Positions 32,836 to 41,047 of a DNA stretch of 64,000 bases are shown piece by piece. Location of the stretch: assembly GCF_009671205.1 (NCBI RefSeq), contig NZ_CP045309.1, positions 5,412,001 through 5,476,000 on the forward strand. The letters are read 5' to 3'. The position numbers were made by a program, and so were the translations under genes. The notes beneath the pieces are model-generated. The model had not been told where the DNA came from, did no database searches, and was given only the letters and a program-made list of their open reading frames with translations. Each line of letters opens with the position of its first letter. Position 1 is the first letter of the stretch. The stretch comes from Micromonospora terminaliae. GTDB lineage: Bacteria > Actinomycetota > Actinomycetes > Mycobacteriales > Micromonosporaceae.

Positions 32836-33045
32836 TCACCTCGAACGGAAAGTCTCCGAGATCGGGGTGCCCGCGCTCACGAAGGCGCGCCAGGCGTCGG
32901 AGGTGAACGTGAGAGTCGGGCCGGACCGGTCCTTGCTGTCCCGCACCAGCACCACCCCGGGCAGATTGCCCGCCACCTCGACGCAGTTGCCACCGGAGTC
33001 GGTCGATCGCGACGACGTGCGCCAGGCGGGCTCGGCGGTGGTCAT
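32836..33045 (-). CDS. DUF397 protein
   Basis: A 69-residue protein with the DUF397 pattern: WRTSSRSTDSGGNCVEVA, VLVRDSKDRSGPTLTFTSDAWRAFV. These small acidic proteins are encoded next to XRE/DUF5753 regulators throughout actinomycetes and appear to work with them, as partner or antagonist. Its start overlaps the stop of the XRE gene (ATGA). Confidence 0.92.
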   Translation of the reverse strand: MTTAEPAWRTSSRSTDSGGNCVEVAGNLPGVVLVRDSKDRSGPTLTFTSDAWRAFVSAGTPISETFRSR

Positions 33046-33827
33046 GGCGTCACCTTCAACTTCCGGATCAAATCCAGTGAGGCTCCCGTGGACAGCGCTT
33101 CGCCGAGGAGGCTATCCCACTTCCGCTCGATCAAGCCGATGGTCTCCGGGTCGTCGATCACGTGTCCGCGCGCGGCATTCTCGAGGTAGAGCACCCGTTC
33201 GGAGTCCGGCAACTCGGCCAGCACGAAGCCGCCGCCGAGACCGGCATGCTCGCCGACGGCCAGCGGGACGACATGGAGCCGCACAGCTGGCAGCTCGGCC
33301 ACCTCCAGCAGGCGCGCGAGCTGCGCATCGAGTACCGCCGGCCCACCGACCGGCCGACGAACGGCGGTCTCGTCCAGCAGGAAAACGCAGTGTGGCGGCT
33401 GGTCACGGTGCAGCAGTTGCTGCCGCTCCAGCCGGAGGGCCACTAACTCGTCAACGGTGCCGGGCGGGTGCAGGCCGCCGGTCGAGATCACCGCGCGGGC
33501 ATAGTCCTCGGTCTGCAACAGGCCCGGGACCAGGCACGCCTCGAAGGCGCGGAGCCTGACCGACTGCTGTTCGTAGCCGCGCCAGGGCACGAACCATGAC
33601 GGACCGCGCTCCTGGTCGGCGGCCTTCAGCAGTTGGGCGAGGAGGCCGCCGGTGCCGAGGGCCTGGTCGGCGGCCACGGCGAACTCCATGGTCGGCCGTC
33701 GGCGCCCGGTCTCGATGGCGGCCACCGTCGACGGGCTCCACTTGATGAGCGCGGCCAACCCTTCCTGGGAGACGTCCGCACCCGACCGAGCGGCCTTGAA
33801 CGCCCGGATCCACACCTCGATGTCCAT
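33042..33827 (-). CDS. XRE-family regulator with DUF5753 domain
   Basis: A 261-residue regulator: helix-turn-helix at about residues 14-50 (ADVSQEGLAALIKWSPSTVAAIETGRRRP in pieces) and a C-terminal DUF5753 domain (about 85-250) with FEACLVPGLLQTEDYARAVI and LERQQLLHRDQPP. It forms a WhiJ-like pair with the DUF397 gene; such pairs often repress development or antibiotic genes. ATG 33827 is chosen over the longer frame to 33917, which adds a basic unrelated stretch. It is divergent from the flavin reductase fusion gene, which it may regulate. Confidence 0.88.
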   Translation of the reverse strand: MDIEVWIRAFKAARSGADVSQEGLAALIKWSPSTVAAIETGRRRPTMEFAVAADQALGTGGLLAQLLKAADQERGPSWFVPWRGYEQQSVRLRAFEACLVPGLLQTEDYARAVISTGGLHPPGTVDELVALRLERQQLLHRDQPPHCVFLLDETAVRRPVGGPAVLDAQLARLLEVAELPAVRLHVVPLAVGEHAGLGGGFVLAELPDSERVLYLENAARGHVIDDPETIGLIERKWDSLLGEALSTGASLDLIRKLKVTP

Positions 33828-34016
33828 CCTTACGTCCCCGGTAAGTACGTGACTGCGCCGCGTAGTAAGCCCTGGCATCCTCCCCTGCCCGCGCCGCCGA
33901 GTCCAGGGTGGAGACACGCGGCCCGGCCGGTGGAGGCGACGACCCGGCGGCCGGTCCTGCGCCCGGTCGCCCCGGCCATCCCCCGGCCGGGGCGACCCTC
34001 ATCCGGGGAGGCGCTG

Positions 34017-34859
34017 ATGGGAGACGACCGCCGAGATCTTGGAGGGAAACGGCCCTCCGAGGGGCCGAATTCGGCCAAGATCTGGAGGAGGCCGAGCCCG
34101 GTCAGGGCACACGTCGCCATGCGGCCCGCGTGGCGGTGTCGGGCGTGCGGGGCGCCCTGGCCGTGCCAGCCGGCGCGGCTCGCACTGCTGGCGGAGTACG
34201 GGCACGATCGGGTCGCGCTGCTGCTCCACCTGGGGCGGCTCATGGCGGAGGCCGCCGAGCAGCTTCCACAAGCGCGGGACCTGCACCGGCGCTTCCTCGG
34301 CTGGGCGCGGGGGCGGGGCGGCACAATGTTTCACGTGAATCATGAGCCGGGCGCCGAGATCCACCACACCGACCCGTTCGCCGTACCGAGCGGGCAGCGC
34401 TCCCCGGTCCGCCGGCTGCGGGGCCGGCTGGCCGCTCCGGTGACGCTCTGGACCGCGCCCGGTCCGGCCGGGCTGACCGTCTCGTCCACCCTGGTGGCCG
34501 AGGGGGAGCCGGACCGGCTGCTCGGGCTCGTCGACCCGGAGTCGGACCTGTGGGCGGCGGTCGAGGAGGCGGGCCGGTTCGCGGTCGTGCCGCTCGGCCC
34601 GCAGCACCGCCAGCTCGCCGACCGGTTCGCCGGCCTCTTCCCGTCCCCGGGCGGCCTCTTCGCCCTCGACTCGTGGACCGAGACCCCCTACGGGCCGGTA
34701 CCCGCCGACGCCGGCGGGTGGGCCGGCTGCCGGCTCGACACCGCCCGGGAGTACGGCTGGGGCCTCCTGGTCGAGGCCACCATCGAGACGGTCGACCTGG
34801 CCGAGGAGACCACGCCGCTGCTGCACTACCGCGGCCGTTACCGGGGGCTGACCGACTGA
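34017..34859 (+). CDS. Fusion: small XRE-associated W-x-C-x2-C domain + flavin reductase-like domain
   Basis: A 280-residue open frame. ATG 34017 has GGGGAGG six bases upstream. Residues about 35-100 (MRPAWRCRACGAPWPCQPAR ... RFLGWAR) match a small protein family common beside XRE/DUF397 genes in Micromonosporaceae, normally about 100 residues and separate. With no stop in between, the frame continues into MFHVNHE and about 170 residues resembling a flavin reductase-like split barrel (APVTLWTAPGPAGLTVSSTLVAEG, YGPVPADAGGWAGCRL, LLHYRGRYRGL). ATG 34326 could start the second domain alone. A parS-like site lies exactly at that junction. Whether one or two proteins are made is open. Confidence 0.65.
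   Translation: MGDDRRDLGGKRPSEGPNSAKIWRRPSPVRAHVAMRPAWRCRACGAPWPCQPARLALLAEYGHDRVALLLHLGRLMAEAAEQLPQARDLHRRFLGWARGRGGTMFHVNHEPGAEIHHTDPFAVPSGQRSPVRRLRGRLAAPVTLWTAPGPAGLTVSSTLVAEGEPDRLLGLVDPESDLWAAVEEAGRFAVVPLGPQHRQLADRFAGLFPSPGGLFALDSWTETPYGPVPADAGGWAGCRLDTAREYGWGLLVEATIETVDLAEETTPLLHYRGRYRGLTD
34327..34342. other. parS: parS-like ParB binding site
   Basis: TGTTTCACGTGAATCA matches the conserved 16-base parS palindrome TGTTTCACGTGAAACA in 15 positions. It sits inside coding sequence at the flavin reductase junction. In actinomycetes parS sites cluster around oriC and are often inside genes. Confidence 0.75.
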
Positions 34860-35019
34860 CCACCGACCGCTGAGCGGAGTGACGTGGGTCACTCGGCGCA
34901 GCCGGGGTGCCGTTCGGCGCAACCGTCGACCATGGCCGATCCGAGCCTTCCCCGGCGGGGAGCGCGCTCTCTACCGTGCGCGAAAACTCCCCCACGCCTG
35001 CGAAGGTGGTGATCCACAG

Positions 35020-35388
35020 ATGTCCACGGACACACCCGCGTCCGCACCCGCCGAGTCGGCGGCGGAACGGTACCTCGCCGTCCAGCGGTCGGACGAGTTC
35101 GCCGGGTTGCGGCGCGCACTGCGCGGCTTCGTCTTCCCGATGACCGTCGCGTTCTTCCTGTGGTACGCGCTCTACGTCATCCTCTCCGCGTACGCGCGGG
35201 GATTCATGGGGACGAAGCTGGTCGGCAACATCAACGTCGCCCTGGTCTTCGGCCTGCTCCAGTTCGTCTCCACGTTCGTCATCGCCTGGCTCTACTCGCG
35301 GTTCGCCGACCGGAAGATCGACCCGGTCGCCGACCGGATCCGCGCCGAGATGGGGGAGGTGACCCATGAGCACGGTCCTCGCGGCTGA
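35020..35388 (+). CDS. DUF485 membrane protein, symporter partner
   Basis: A 122-residue protein matching DUF485: YLAVQRSDEFAGLRRALRGFVFPMTVAFFLWYALYVILS (in pieces) then a second membrane segment VALVFGLLQFVSTFVIAWLYSRFA and a charged tail. DUF485 proteins are encoded before ActP-type acetate symporters and are thought to assist them. The symporter start lies 23 bases before this stop, so they are co-translated. ATG 35020 begins the conserved protein; the upstream open frame is not conserved-looking. Confidence 0.88.
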   Translation: MSTDTPASAPAESAAERYLAVQRSDEFAGLRRALRGFVFPMTVAFFLWYALYVILSAYARGFMGTKLVGNINVALVFGLLQFVSTFVIAWLYSRFADRKIDPVADRIRAEMGEVTHEHGPRG

Positions 35389-37039
35389 GGCGGGCGACAC
35401 CACCGCCCGGAACCTCACCATCACGCTCTTCCTGGTCTTCGTGGCGATCACGCTGGCCATCACGGTCTGGGCCAGCCGGCAGACCAAGACCGCCACCGAC
35501 TTCTACGCCGGCGGCCGATCCTTCTCCGGCTTCCAGAACGGCATGGCCATCGGCGGCGACTACATGTCGGCGGCGTCCTTCCTGGGCATCGCCGGCCTCA
35601 TCGCCCTGTACGGCTACGACGGCTTCCTCTACTCGATCGGCTTCCTGGTCGCCTGGCTGGTGGCGCTGCTGCTGGTCGCCGAACTGCTGCGCAACTCCGG
35701 CCGGTACACGATGGCCGACGTGCTGGCGTTCCGGATGCGCCAGCGCCCGGTCCGGACCGCGGCCGCGGTCTCCACCATCACGGTGTCGATCTTCTACCTG
35801 CTGGCCCAGATGGTCGGCGCGGGCGCGCTGGTCGCCCTGCTGCTCGGCATCAAGCCGGGCACGACCTTCCTCGGCATGGACGCGGACACCGCCAAGGTGG
35901 CCACGATCATCCTGGTCGGCGCCCTGATGATCATCTACGTCACGGTCGGCGGGATGAAGGGCACGACGTACGTCCAGATCGTCAAGGCGTTCCTGCTGAT
36001 GACCGGCGCGATCGTCATGACCCTGCTGGTGCTGGCGCACTACAAGTTCAACCTGTCCTCGCTGCTCGGTGATGCCGCCAAGCAGTCGGGCAAGGGTGCG
36101 GCCTTCCTCGAACCCGGGTTGCGCTACGGCGTGGAGACACCCGGCGACGCGCTGAAGACCTTCTACAGCAAGATGGACCTGCTCTCGCTGGGTATCGCGC
36201 TGGTGCTCGGCACGGCCGGCCTCCCGCACATCCTGATCCGCTTCTACACCGTGCCGACCGCGAAGGCGGCCCGCAAGAGCGTGCTCTGGGCGATCGGCAT
36301 CATCGGCACCTTCTACCTGCTCACCCTCGCCCTCGGCTTCGGCGCGGCGGCGCTGGTCGGCGGCAAGGCGATCACGGCGCAGGACAAGGCCGGCAACACG
36401 GCCGCCCCGCAACTCGCGGAGAAGCTGGGCCTGGACTTCCTCGGCGGGGACCTGGGCGGGGCGACGCTGCTGGCGATCATCGCGGCGGTCGCCTTCGCCA
36501 CGATCCTGGCGGTGGTCGCCGGCCTCACCCTGGCCTCGTCGTCGAGCCTGGCGCACGACTTCTACGCCAACGTCGTGAAGAACGGCCAGGCGTCCGAGCG
36601 GCAGGAGGTGAACGTCGCCCGGATCTCCGCCCTGGTGATCGGCGCGATCTCCATCGTGCTGTCGATCTTCGCGCAGAGCCTGAACGTGGCGTTCCTGGTG
36701 GCGCTGGCCTTCGCGGTCGCCGCCTCGGGCAACCTGCCGGCGATCCTCTACAGCCTGTTCTGGAGGCGGTTCAACACCTCGGGCGCGGTCTGGGCCATCT
36801 ACGGCGGCCTGCTCGCCGCCGTGGTGCTGGTCTTCTTCTCCCCGGTCGTCTCCGGGGCGCCGACGGCCATGTTCCCGAAGCACGACTGGCACTGGTTCCC
36901 GCTGTCGAACCCGGGCATCATCTCGATCCCGTTCGGCTTCCTCTGCGGCTGGATCGGCACCCTGGTGTCGAAGGAGCACGACGAGGACAAGTACGCCGAG
37001 CTGGAGGTGCGTTCGCTCACCGGCGCGGGCGCGCACTGA
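35366..37039 (+). CDS. actP: Cation/acetate symporter (ActP-like, SSF family)
   Basis: A 557-residue transporter with about 13 hydrophobic segments. SSF/ActP hallmarks: TDFYAGGRSFSGFQNGMAIGGDYMSAASFLGIAG (in pieces, about 45-77), YVTVGGMKGTTYVQIVKAFLL, GTAGLPHILIRFYTVPTAKAARKS and TLASSSSLAHDFYANV, which includes the sodium-site serines. It imports acetate, propionate or pyruvate with sodium or protons. Paired with the DUF485 gene. A strong hairpin follows the stop. A paralogous pair lies at 27152-29238. Confidence 0.9.
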   Translation: MSTVLAAEAGDTTARNLTITLFLVFVAITLAITVWASRQTKTATDFYAGGRSFSGFQNGMAIGGDYMSAASFLGIAGLIALYGYDGFLYSIGFLVAWLVALLLVAELLRNSGRYTMADVLAFRMRQRPVRTAAAVSTITVSIFYLLAQMVGAGALVALLLGIKPGTTFLGMDADTAKVATIILVGALMIIYVTVGGMKGTTYVQIVKAFLLMTGAIVMTLLVLAHYKFNLSSLLGDAAKQSGKGAAFLEPGLRYGVETPGDALKTFYSKMDLLSLGIALVLGTAGLPHILIRFYTVPTAKAARKSVLWAIGIIGTFYLLTLALGFGAAALVGGKAITAQDKAGNTAAPQLAEKLGLDFLGGDLGGATLLAIIAAVAFATILAVVAGLTLASSSSLAHDFYANVVKNGQASERQEVNVARISALVIGAISIVLSIFAQSLNVAFLVALAFAVAASGNLPAILYSLFWRRFNTSGAVWAIYGGLLAAVVLVFFSPVVSGAPTAMFPKHDWHWFPLSNPGIISIPFGFLCGWIGTLVSKEHDEDKYAELEVRSLTGAGAH

Positions 37040-37056
37040 CACACCCCCTACCCGTG

Positions 37057-37086
37057 TGGGCCGGAGCCGATGGCGGCTCCGGCCCA
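37057..37086 (+). terminator. Terminator hairpin after the symporter
   Basis: A perfect 12-base-pair stem (TGGGCCGGAGCC and complement) with a six-base loop starts 18 bases after the symporter stop and ends 11 bases before the next -10. Confidence 0.8.
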
Positions 37087-37096
37087 CCGGCTTGAG

Positions 37097-37102
37097 TAGG
37101 CT
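37097..37102 (+). promoter_or_regulatory. -10 element (TAGGCT) of the UXS-like gene, leaderless
   Basis: TAGGCT ends seven bases before ATG 37110. The same hexamer precedes the rhodanese, DUF5926 and arginine deiminase genes at 6-8 bases. Confidence 0.5.
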
Positions 37103-37109
37103 GGCCCGC

Positions 37110-38090
37110 ATGAAGGTCGCTCCCCGCTTCGGCTCCGGACATCGCATCCTCGTCACCGGCGGCGCCGGGTTCGTCCCGTCCCACCTGGTCGACCGCCTCA
37201 TCGAGCGCGGCTGCACGGTCGTGGTGCTGGACAACTTCGTCACCGGCTCCAAGGACAACATCGCGCACCTCCTCGACCGGCCGACCTTCACGCTGATCGA
37301 GGCGGACATCTCCGAGGGGCTGCCCACGCACCACCCGGCGATGGCCGAGCGCTTCGACGCGATCCTGCACATGGCCTCCCCGGCCAGCCCCACCGACTTC
37401 GAGAAGCTGCCGGTGGAGATCCTGCGCGTCGGGTCGGTGGCGACCCTGCACCTGCTCGAGCGGGCCACCGCCGACGGCGCCCGGTTCCTGATGGCCTCCA
37501 CCTCCGAGGCGTACGGGGACCCGAAGGAGCACCCGCAGCGCGAGACGTACTGGGGCAACGTCAACCCCATCGGCATCCGGAGCGTCTACGACGAGGCGAA
37601 GCGCTTCTCGGAGGCGGCCACCATGGGATACCACCGCAGCCGGGGCACCGACACCGCGATCGTCCGGATCTTCAACACGTACGGCCCGCGGATGCGGCCG
37701 GACGACGGCCGGGCCATCCCGACCTTCATCTCGCAGGCGCTGCGCGGCGAGCCGATCACGGTGCACGGCACCGGCAACCAGACCCGGTCGATCTGCTACG
37801 TGGACGACCTGGTGCGCGGCATCCTGCTGCTGCTCGACTCGACCGAGACCGGCCCGATCAACTGCGGCACCGAGCACGAGATGTCGATGCGGCAACTGGC
37901 CGAGACGATCGTGTCACTCACCGGAAGCAGCTCCGAGGTGAGCTACATCACCCGCGCGGCCGACGATCCGGAGATGCGGCGGCCCGATCTCACCCTCGCC
38001 CGTGAGCTGCTGGGATACGAACCCACCGTGACGCCCGAAGACGGCCTCCGACGCACGATCGAGTACTTCCGCGGCCGGCTAGGGTACTGA
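37110..38090 (+). CDS. UDP-glucuronate decarboxylase-like SDR (UDP-xylose synthase)
   Basis: A 326-residue extended short-chain dehydrogenase. Nucleotide-binding TGGAGFVPSHL (about 14-24), active-site Y-x3-K in VYDEAKRFSEA and the UXS-type stretch STSEAYGDPKEHPQ plus YWGNVNPIGIRS. These two blocks are characteristic of UDP-glucuronate decarboxylases, which make UDP-xylose. UDP-xylose could feed the GT14-type enzyme at 523-1470 or another transferase. ATG 37110 is preferred because it lies behind the -10 element; the upstream extension is basic and not conserved-looking. A dTDP-glucose or other 4,6-dehydratase is a less likely alternative. Confidence 0.83.
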   Translation: MKVAPRFGSGHRILVTGGAGFVPSHLVDRLIERGCTVVVLDNFVTGSKDNIAHLLDRPTFTLIEADISEGLPTHHPAMAERFDAILHMASPASPTDFEKLPVEILRVGSVATLHLLERATADGARFLMASTSEAYGDPKEHPQRETYWGNVNPIGIRSVYDEAKRFSEAATMGYHRSRGTDTAIVRIFNTYGPRMRPDDGRAIPTFISQALRGEPITVHGTGNQTRSICYVDDLVRGILLLLDSTETGPINCGTEHEMSMRQLAETIVSLTGSSSEVSYITRAADDPEMRRPDLTLARELLGYEPTVTPEDGLRRTIEYFRGRLGY

Positions 38091-38151
38091 CTCCCCCTGG
38101 GAGGAGGCTGACACCCGGCTGCGCCTCAGGGCGACGGTGGCCCGCCCGACC

Positions 38152-38157
38152 TACCCT
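38152..38157 (+). promoter_or_regulatory. -10 element (TACCCT) of first LCP gene, leaderless
   Basis: TACCCT ends seven bases before ATG 38165; no ribosome site is visible. Confidence 0.45.
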
Positions 38158-38164
38158 CGGTTAC

Positions 38165-39418
38165 ATGTCAGCGACCTCGTCTGCCGGCGTCCCGTTTCCC
38201 GCTCCCCTGAGCCGGAGCGCGGGCCGCGCCCAGGTGCCCGGCTCCGGCCGGGGCACCACCGGGCGTGCCCGCGCGACCGACGCGCGCTGGTACCCGTCGC
38301 CCGACGACGAGCCGCGCCCGGGCGGTCCCGGTGGTCCGGGCGGACCGACCGGACCGGACGGGCCGGACGGGCCGGGCGGCGGCTCCGGGGGCTCGGGCCG
38401 GCGCGGCCCGCGACCGCGCTGGGGGCGCATCGGCCTGGTGGCCGGCATCGCGGTACTGGTGCTGGCGCTGCTCGGCGGCGCGGGCGCGTGGCTCTACGCC
38501 CGCAACCTCAACGGGGACCTGGCCCGGACCGACCCCTTCTCCCAGATCACCGGGGGCCGGCCGGCCAAGCAGGTCGACGGCGCGTTGAACATCCTGCTGG
38601 TCGGCAGCGACTCGCGGGACCCGGACGCCGAGGTCGACGCCGCGGGCAAGTGGCGGGCGGACACGCTGATCGTCATGCACATCCCGGCCGACCACAAGCA
38701 GGCCTACCTGGTCTCCATCCCGCGCGACCTCTACGTGCCGATTCCGGAGAACGCGGGCGCGTCCTGCGACTCGGGCTCCCGTAACAAGATCAATGCGGCG
38801 TTCGCGTTCGGCGGCCTGCCGCTCGCCGTGAAGACGGTGGAGTGCTTCAGCGACGTCCGGATCGACCACGTCATGGCCATCGACTTCGCCGGCTTCAAGG
38901 AGGTCACCGACGCCCTCGGCGGGGTGGACCTCAAGGTGGAGCGGACGATCACCTCGATCCACAAGCCGTACCGGACGTTCACCAAGGGTGTGAACCACAT
39001 GAACGGCGCCGAGGCCCTGGACTGGGTGCGGCAGCGCAAGCAGTTCCCCGACGGCGACTTCGCCCGGATGCGTCACCAGCAGGAGTTCCTCAAGGCGCTG
39101 ATGGACAAGGCGGCCAGCACGGGCACCCTGACCAACCCCAGGAAGCTCAACGACTTCCTCAAGGCGGTCACCGCCGCCGTCACGGTCGACCAGGGATTCT
39201 CGTTGACCGACATGGCACTGCAGTTCCGGAGCCTGCGTGGGGAGAACCTGACCTTCGTCACCAGCCCGAACCTCGGCGGCCAGACCATCGACGGCCAGTC
39301 GGTGGTGGTCTCCGACCGGGAGAAGGCGCTCGCCATGTACAAGGCCATCGCGGCGGACACGATGGCCGACTGGGTGAAGGCCAACCAGCAGACCGACAGC
39401 GACGGGAGCGGCGGCTGA
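38165..39418 (+). CDS. LytR-CpsA-Psr (LCP) family protein with collagen-like linker
   Basis: A 417-residue protein: about 90 cytoplasmic residues that include a Gly-x-Pro-rich run (about 52-75, PGGPGGPTGPDGPDGPGG), one membrane segment (about 92-112), then an extracytoplasmic LCP domain with NILLVGSDSR, ADTLIVMHIPADHKQAYLVSIPRDL and the basic cluster WVRQRKQFPDGDFARMRHQQEF that binds polyprenyl diphosphate. LCP enzymes transfer lipid-linked glycopolymers onto peptidoglycan. It is the first of three tandem LCP genes and could anchor the polymer made at 1-9500. Confidence 0.9.
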   Translation: MSATSSAGVPFPAPLSRSAGRAQVPGSGRGTTGRARATDARWYPSPDDEPRPGGPGGPGGPTGPDGPDGPGGGSGGSGRRGPRPRWGRIGLVAGIAVLVLALLGGAGAWLYARNLNGDLARTDPFSQITGGRPAKQVDGALNILLVGSDSRDPDAEVDAAGKWRADTLIVMHIPADHKQAYLVSIPRDLYVPIPENAGASCDSGSRNKINAAFAFGGLPLAVKTVECFSDVRIDHVMAIDFAGFKEVTDALGGVDLKVERTITSIHKPYRTFTKGVNHMNGAEALDWVRQRKQFPDGDFARMRHQQEFLKALMDKAASTGTLTNPRKLNDFLKAVTAAVTVDQGFSLTDMALQFRSLRGENLTFVTSPNLGGQTIDGQSVVVSDREKALAMYKAIAADTMADWVKANQQTDSDGSGG

Positions 39419-39448
39419 GGCCGGCCCCGCGCCGCAACACGTCCGGTC

Positions 39449-39466
39449 GACGAGTCAAGACTCGTC
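39449..39466. terminator. Hairpin between LCP genes 1 and 2
   Basis: GACGAGTC-AA-GACTCGTC is a perfect palindrome 31 bases after the first LCP stop. It may be a terminator, or an operator for the second gene; the next 30 bases are unusually AT-rich. Confidence 0.5.
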
Positions 39467-39588
39467 CCACAGCAGGCCAACCGCCGACCGGATCTTTTCA
39501 ATTATCCGTTCGGACACAACCCTGAGCCATTGGCCGAGATTGACGGGAATAGCCCTCGCACGAGGTCGCGAGAACGGGAACAGATACG

Positions 39589-39594
39589 TACAGT
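39589..39594 (+). promoter_or_regulatory. Candidate -10 (TACAGT) of second LCP gene
   Basis: TACAGT about 34 bases before ATG 39628 would give a short leader containing the GGAG ribosome site at 39617-39620. Confidence 0.35.
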
Positions 39595-39627
39595 GGTCCC
39601 GCCCCCGATCACCGAGCTGGAGCACGC

Positions 39628-40839
39628 ATGCCGGTCCAGACCAGCCGTCGCCCTCAGTCACTGGAGCCCGGATCACCCGGGCGGGTTCCCCCGATCGTCC
39701 CGACGCAACCCGGCCACGGCGGCCGCGGACCCGGCGGCGGCAAGAAGCGCACCAAGCGCAAGGACCCGCTCTGGGCCAAGCTCACGGTGATCTTCGGTGC
39801 CGTGCTCATGATGACCAGCGGCATCGCGATCGTCGGCAGCAAGGCGGTGATCGGCCAGGCGACCAGCAGCATCGACCAGGGCAACCTGCTCGGTGAAGCG
39901 GGCAAGACCGACGCCGAGGGCGGCAACAGCCTCGAAGGCCCGATCGACATGCTGCTGCTCGGTGTGGACGCCCGGGCGCGCTGGGCCGCCGACGACGTCC
40001 GGTCGGACACGATCATCATCCTGCACATCCCGGCCACCCACGACCAGGCCTACCTGATCTCCATTCCCCGGGACACCGAGGCGCAGATCCCGTCCTTCGA
40101 GAAGAGCGGCTACCGGGGCGGCACCGACAAGATCAACGCCGCGTTCTTCCACGGCGCGCAGAACGGTGGCGGCTGGGAGGGCGGCGCCCAGCTGATGGCC
40201 AAGACCATCAAGTCGATGACCGGGATCAGCTTCGACGGCGCCGCGATCATCAACTTCGGCGGCTTCAAGAACGTGATCGACGCCCTCGGCACGGTGCGGA
40301 TCTGCGTGAGCCACGAGGTCAAGTCGCACCACATGATGATGGTCGACGGCAAGCCCATGTGGAACGCCGACGCCAAGAAGACCGGCAAGCCGATGACCCC
40401 CGTGGTGCACAAGAAGGGCTGCAAGGAGATGGAGGGCTGGGAGGCCCTCGACTTCGCCCGCCAGCGCTACGGCCTGCCGAACAGCGACTACGACCGCCAG
40501 CAGAACCAGCAGCAGCTGATCAAGGCGATGGCCAAGAAGGCCACCGACAAGGGCATGCTGACCAATCCGATCAAGCTGAACGCGCTGATCAAGGCGGCCG
40601 GCAAGGCCTTCATCCTGGACACCGGCGGCGTGCCGATCGCGAACTTCATCTTCACGCTCAAGGGCGTCAGCGGGAACGACCTGGTCACCCTCCGGACCAA
40701 CGGCGGCACCTACAGCACCGCCGGCAACGGCCGGGAGAAGTTCAACGACACGACCATGCAGATGTTCCAGGCGGTCAAGAACGACAAGCTCGCGGACTTC
40801 GTGGTCTCGAACCCGACCGTCCTGTCGACCCGCAAATGA
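39628..40839 (+). CDS. LytR-CpsA-Psr (LCP) family protein
   Basis: A 403-residue LCP protein: basic cytoplasmic head with PGGGKKRTKRKDPLW, membrane segment (about 48-70), then IDMLLLGVDARARWAADDVRSDTIIILHIPATHDQAYLISIPRD (in pieces) and the C-terminal FARQRYGLPNSDYDRQQNQQQLI basic motif. An insertion around residues 230-268 rich in lysine and methionine (KSHHMMMVDGKPMW) is unlike its two neighbours. It probably transfers a polyprenyl-linked polymer to the wall. GGAG before ATG 39628 supports the start. Confidence 0.9.
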   Translation: MPVQTSRRPQSLEPGSPGRVPPIVPTQPGHGGRGPGGGKKRTKRKDPLWAKLTVIFGAVLMMTSGIAIVGSKAVIGQATSSIDQGNLLGEAGKTDAEGGNSLEGPIDMLLLGVDARARWAADDVRSDTIIILHIPATHDQAYLISIPRDTEAQIPSFEKSGYRGGTDKINAAFFHGAQNGGGWEGGAQLMAKTIKSMTGISFDGAAIINFGGFKNVIDALGTVRICVSHEVKSHHMMMVDGKPMWNADAKKTGKPMTPVVHKKGCKEMEGWEALDFARQRYGLPNSDYDRQQNQQQLIKAMAKKATDKGMLTNPIKLNALIKAAGKAFILDTGGVPIANFIFTLKGVSGNDLVTLRTNGGTYSTAGNGREKFNDTTMQMFQAVKNDKLADFVVSNPTVLSTRK

Positions 40840-40860
40840 CCTGGTGACCGGCCGGTAGCC

Positions 40861-40874
40861 GCCGCGAAAGCGGC
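40861..40874 (+). terminator. Small GNRA-loop hairpin
   Basis: GCCGC-GAAA-GCGGC lies 22 bases after the second LCP stop. Short for a terminator but the GAAA loop is stabilising. Confidence 0.35.
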
Positions 40875-41047
40875 ACCGCCCGGAGGTTCCCCCCGTAGCC
40901 TGACGTGAGCGGGTCTCATGTCGCGGCTACGGGGGGAATGTCACGTCCAGGCCAGCACGGAACGCAGGCGGGCGGGGGCGACCCGCCCGCTGGTCCCGAT
41001 TCCTGCTCGGCGCCGGTCTCGCCCTGCTCCTGCTCGCCGCCCTCGGC

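Noticed and set aside
34326..34859. Separate flavin reductase gene starting at ATG 34326
   Set aside because: Possible, but no good ribosome site precedes it and the upstream frame has a strong one at 34017 with a recognisable domain. Given as an alternative in the fusion entry rather than a separate feature.
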